Shown here piece by piece: positions 5,364 to 6,226 of a stretch of 6,226 bases of DNA. A program made the position numbers and the translations under genes. This DNA comes from Rhodospirillales bacterium (GTDB lineage: Bacteria > Pseudomonadota > Alphaproteobacteria > Geminicoccales > Geminicoccaceae), in the NCBI GenBank assembly GCA_007131045.1, contig SLRI01000461.1:1-6226 (forward strand). The letters are read 5' to 3'. The notes below the pieces were generated by a model. The model ran no database searches. It was not told the origin of the DNA and was given only the letters and a program-made list of their open reading frames with translations. The first letter of the stretch is position 1. The number at the start of each line of letters is the position of its first letter.

Positions 5364-6226
5364 ATGGGCAAGCGCATCATGTTCACCGGCGGCAGCGGCA
5401 AGGCCGGCCGCCACGTCGTCCAGGACCTCGTCGAGCACGGCTACGAGGTCTTGAACCTCGACCTCGCCCCGCTCGACAACCCCAAGGTCCGAACGCTGAA
5501 GACCGACATCACCGATTCCGGCCAGGTCTTCATGGCCCTCTCGTCCTACATGGGCCTGCACGAGCTCGACCCGTCGCTCAGGCCGCAGCCGGTCGATGCC
5601 GTGGTCCACTTCGCCGCCGTCCCGCGGATCATGATCACGCCCGACAACGAGCTCTTCCGCATCAACACCATGGGCACCTACAACGTCATCGAGGCGGCGG
5701 TCACCCTCGGCATCAAGAAGATCATCATCGCCTCGAGCGAGACCACCTACAGCATCTTCGACTACGAGCCGGTCGACAAAAAATACTTCCCGCTCGACGA
5801 GGACTACGACGTCGATCCCGCGGATTCCTATGCCCTCTCCAAGATCGTCAACGAGAAGACGGCGCGCGCGTTCGCGACGCGCAGCGGCTTCGACATCTAC
5901 GCGCTCCGGATCGGCAACGTGATCGAGCCGCACGAATACGGCGAATGGGGCAAGTACTTCGCGGATCCGGGGTTCAAGAAGCGGCTGGCCTGGAGCTATA
6001 TCGACGCCCGGGACCTGGGCCAGCTCACCCGCCTCTGCATCGAGAAGGACGGGCTCGGCTACGACGTCTTCAACGCCGCCAACGACGAGACGGCCTCCCA
6101 CCTGCCGAGCCGCGAGCTGCTCGAGCGCTTCTACCCGAACGTGCCCCTGAAGGTGGACGACCTCGGCGAGTACGAGACCCTGCTCTCCAACCGCAAGGCC
6201 AAGCGCGTCCTAGGCTTCGCGCCGGA
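5364..6226 (+). CDS. NAD-dependent epimerase/dehydratase-family oxidoreductase (extended SDR, 3' end cut off)
   Basis: This is a cytoplasmic Rossmann-fold enzyme of the extended short-chain dehydrogenase/reductase family; 287 residues are visible and the frame is open at the right edge, close to full length for a family usually near 300-330. The protein begins MGKRIMFTGGSGKAG, with the GGxGxxG nucleotide motif at 9-15. Asp33 ends the second strand, which favours NAD over NADP. HFAA (82-85), the SSETTY segment (124-129, Ser125 by alignment to GalE SSATVY) and the catalytic pair Tyr156-Lys160 in YALSK complete the active site. YIDARDLG (213-220) is the usual C-terminal family motif. Substrate is not recognisable: epimerase, dehydratase, or a sugar/uronate dehydrogenase like Udh are all possible. 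Its position behind a sugar importer, with a divergent AKR sugar dehydrogenase, favours a catabolic oxidation step. Whether it is cotranscribed depends on the upstream hairpin. Confidence 0.88.
   Translation, partial: MGKRIMFTGGSGKAGRHVVQDLVEHGYEVLNLDLAPLDNPKVRTLKTDITDSGQVFMALSSYMGLHELDPSLRPQPVDAVVHFAAVPRIMITPDNELFRINTMGTYNVIEAAVTLGIKKIIIASSETTYSIFDYEPVDKKYFPLDEDYDVDPADSYALSKIVNEKTARAFATRSGFDIYALRIGNVIEPHEYGEWGKYFADPGFKKRLAWSYIDARDLGQLTRLCIEKDGLGYDVFNAANDETASHLPSRELLERFYPNVPLKVDDLGEYETLLSNRKAKRVLGFAP

Noticed and set aside
4358..5401. Minus-strand 347-codon frame opposite the second permease and SDR start
   Set aside because: Same acidic, low-complexity pattern as other antisense shadows, and it conflicts with two well-supported genes.
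4312..5454. Plus-strand 380-codon frame overlapping the second permease
   Set aside because: Arg/His/Pro-rich shadow in another frame; the permease frame carries all family motifs.

Overview
The window is a G+C-rich stretch of bacterial DNA with strong G/C bias at third codon positions. Together with a TTGAC-type promoter candidate and FrcA/RbsC-like transport genes, this suggests a proteobacterium, most likely an alphaproteobacterium. That placement is inference; no rRNA or other taxonomic marker is present. I see no mobile element, CRISPR array, tRNA or rRNA.

Layout. The minus strand from 1016 down to the left edge carries an aldo/keto reductase of the D-threo-aldose (L-fucose) 1-dehydrogenase / pyridoxal 4-dehydrogenase type, cut at its C-terminus. 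A 277-base divergent intergenic region (1017-1293) follows, with a candidate forward promoter and two inverted repeats. Then five plus-strand genes follow: a periplasmic sugar-type binding protein (1294-2292), a single-domain ABC ATPase (2416-3213), two different RbsC-type permeases (3210-4208 and 4250-5266), and an NAD-dependent epimerase/dehydratase-like SDR oxidoreductase (5364 to the right edge, cut at its C-terminus). Perfect 11-bp-stem hairpins sit after the binding-protein gene (2310-2341) and between the second permease and the SDR gene (5293-5325).

How it works together. The four middle genes make a complete CUT2-type (RbsABC/FrcABC-like) importer: binding protein, ATPase and two membrane subunits. 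The flanking AKR and SDR are both NAD(P)-dependent oxidoreductase families that act on sugars or sugar derivatives. The simplest reading is an uptake-and-oxidation locus for a monosaccharide, deoxysugar, polyol or related compound. The substrate cannot be named from the sequence.

Novelty. This looks like an accessory carbohydrate-utilisation locus rather than a new class of system. The points worth following are the pairing of two divergent permeases with one single-domain ATPase, the altered segment after Walker B in that ATPase, the two intercistronic hairpins, and the unassigned substrate of an AKR + SDR pair.
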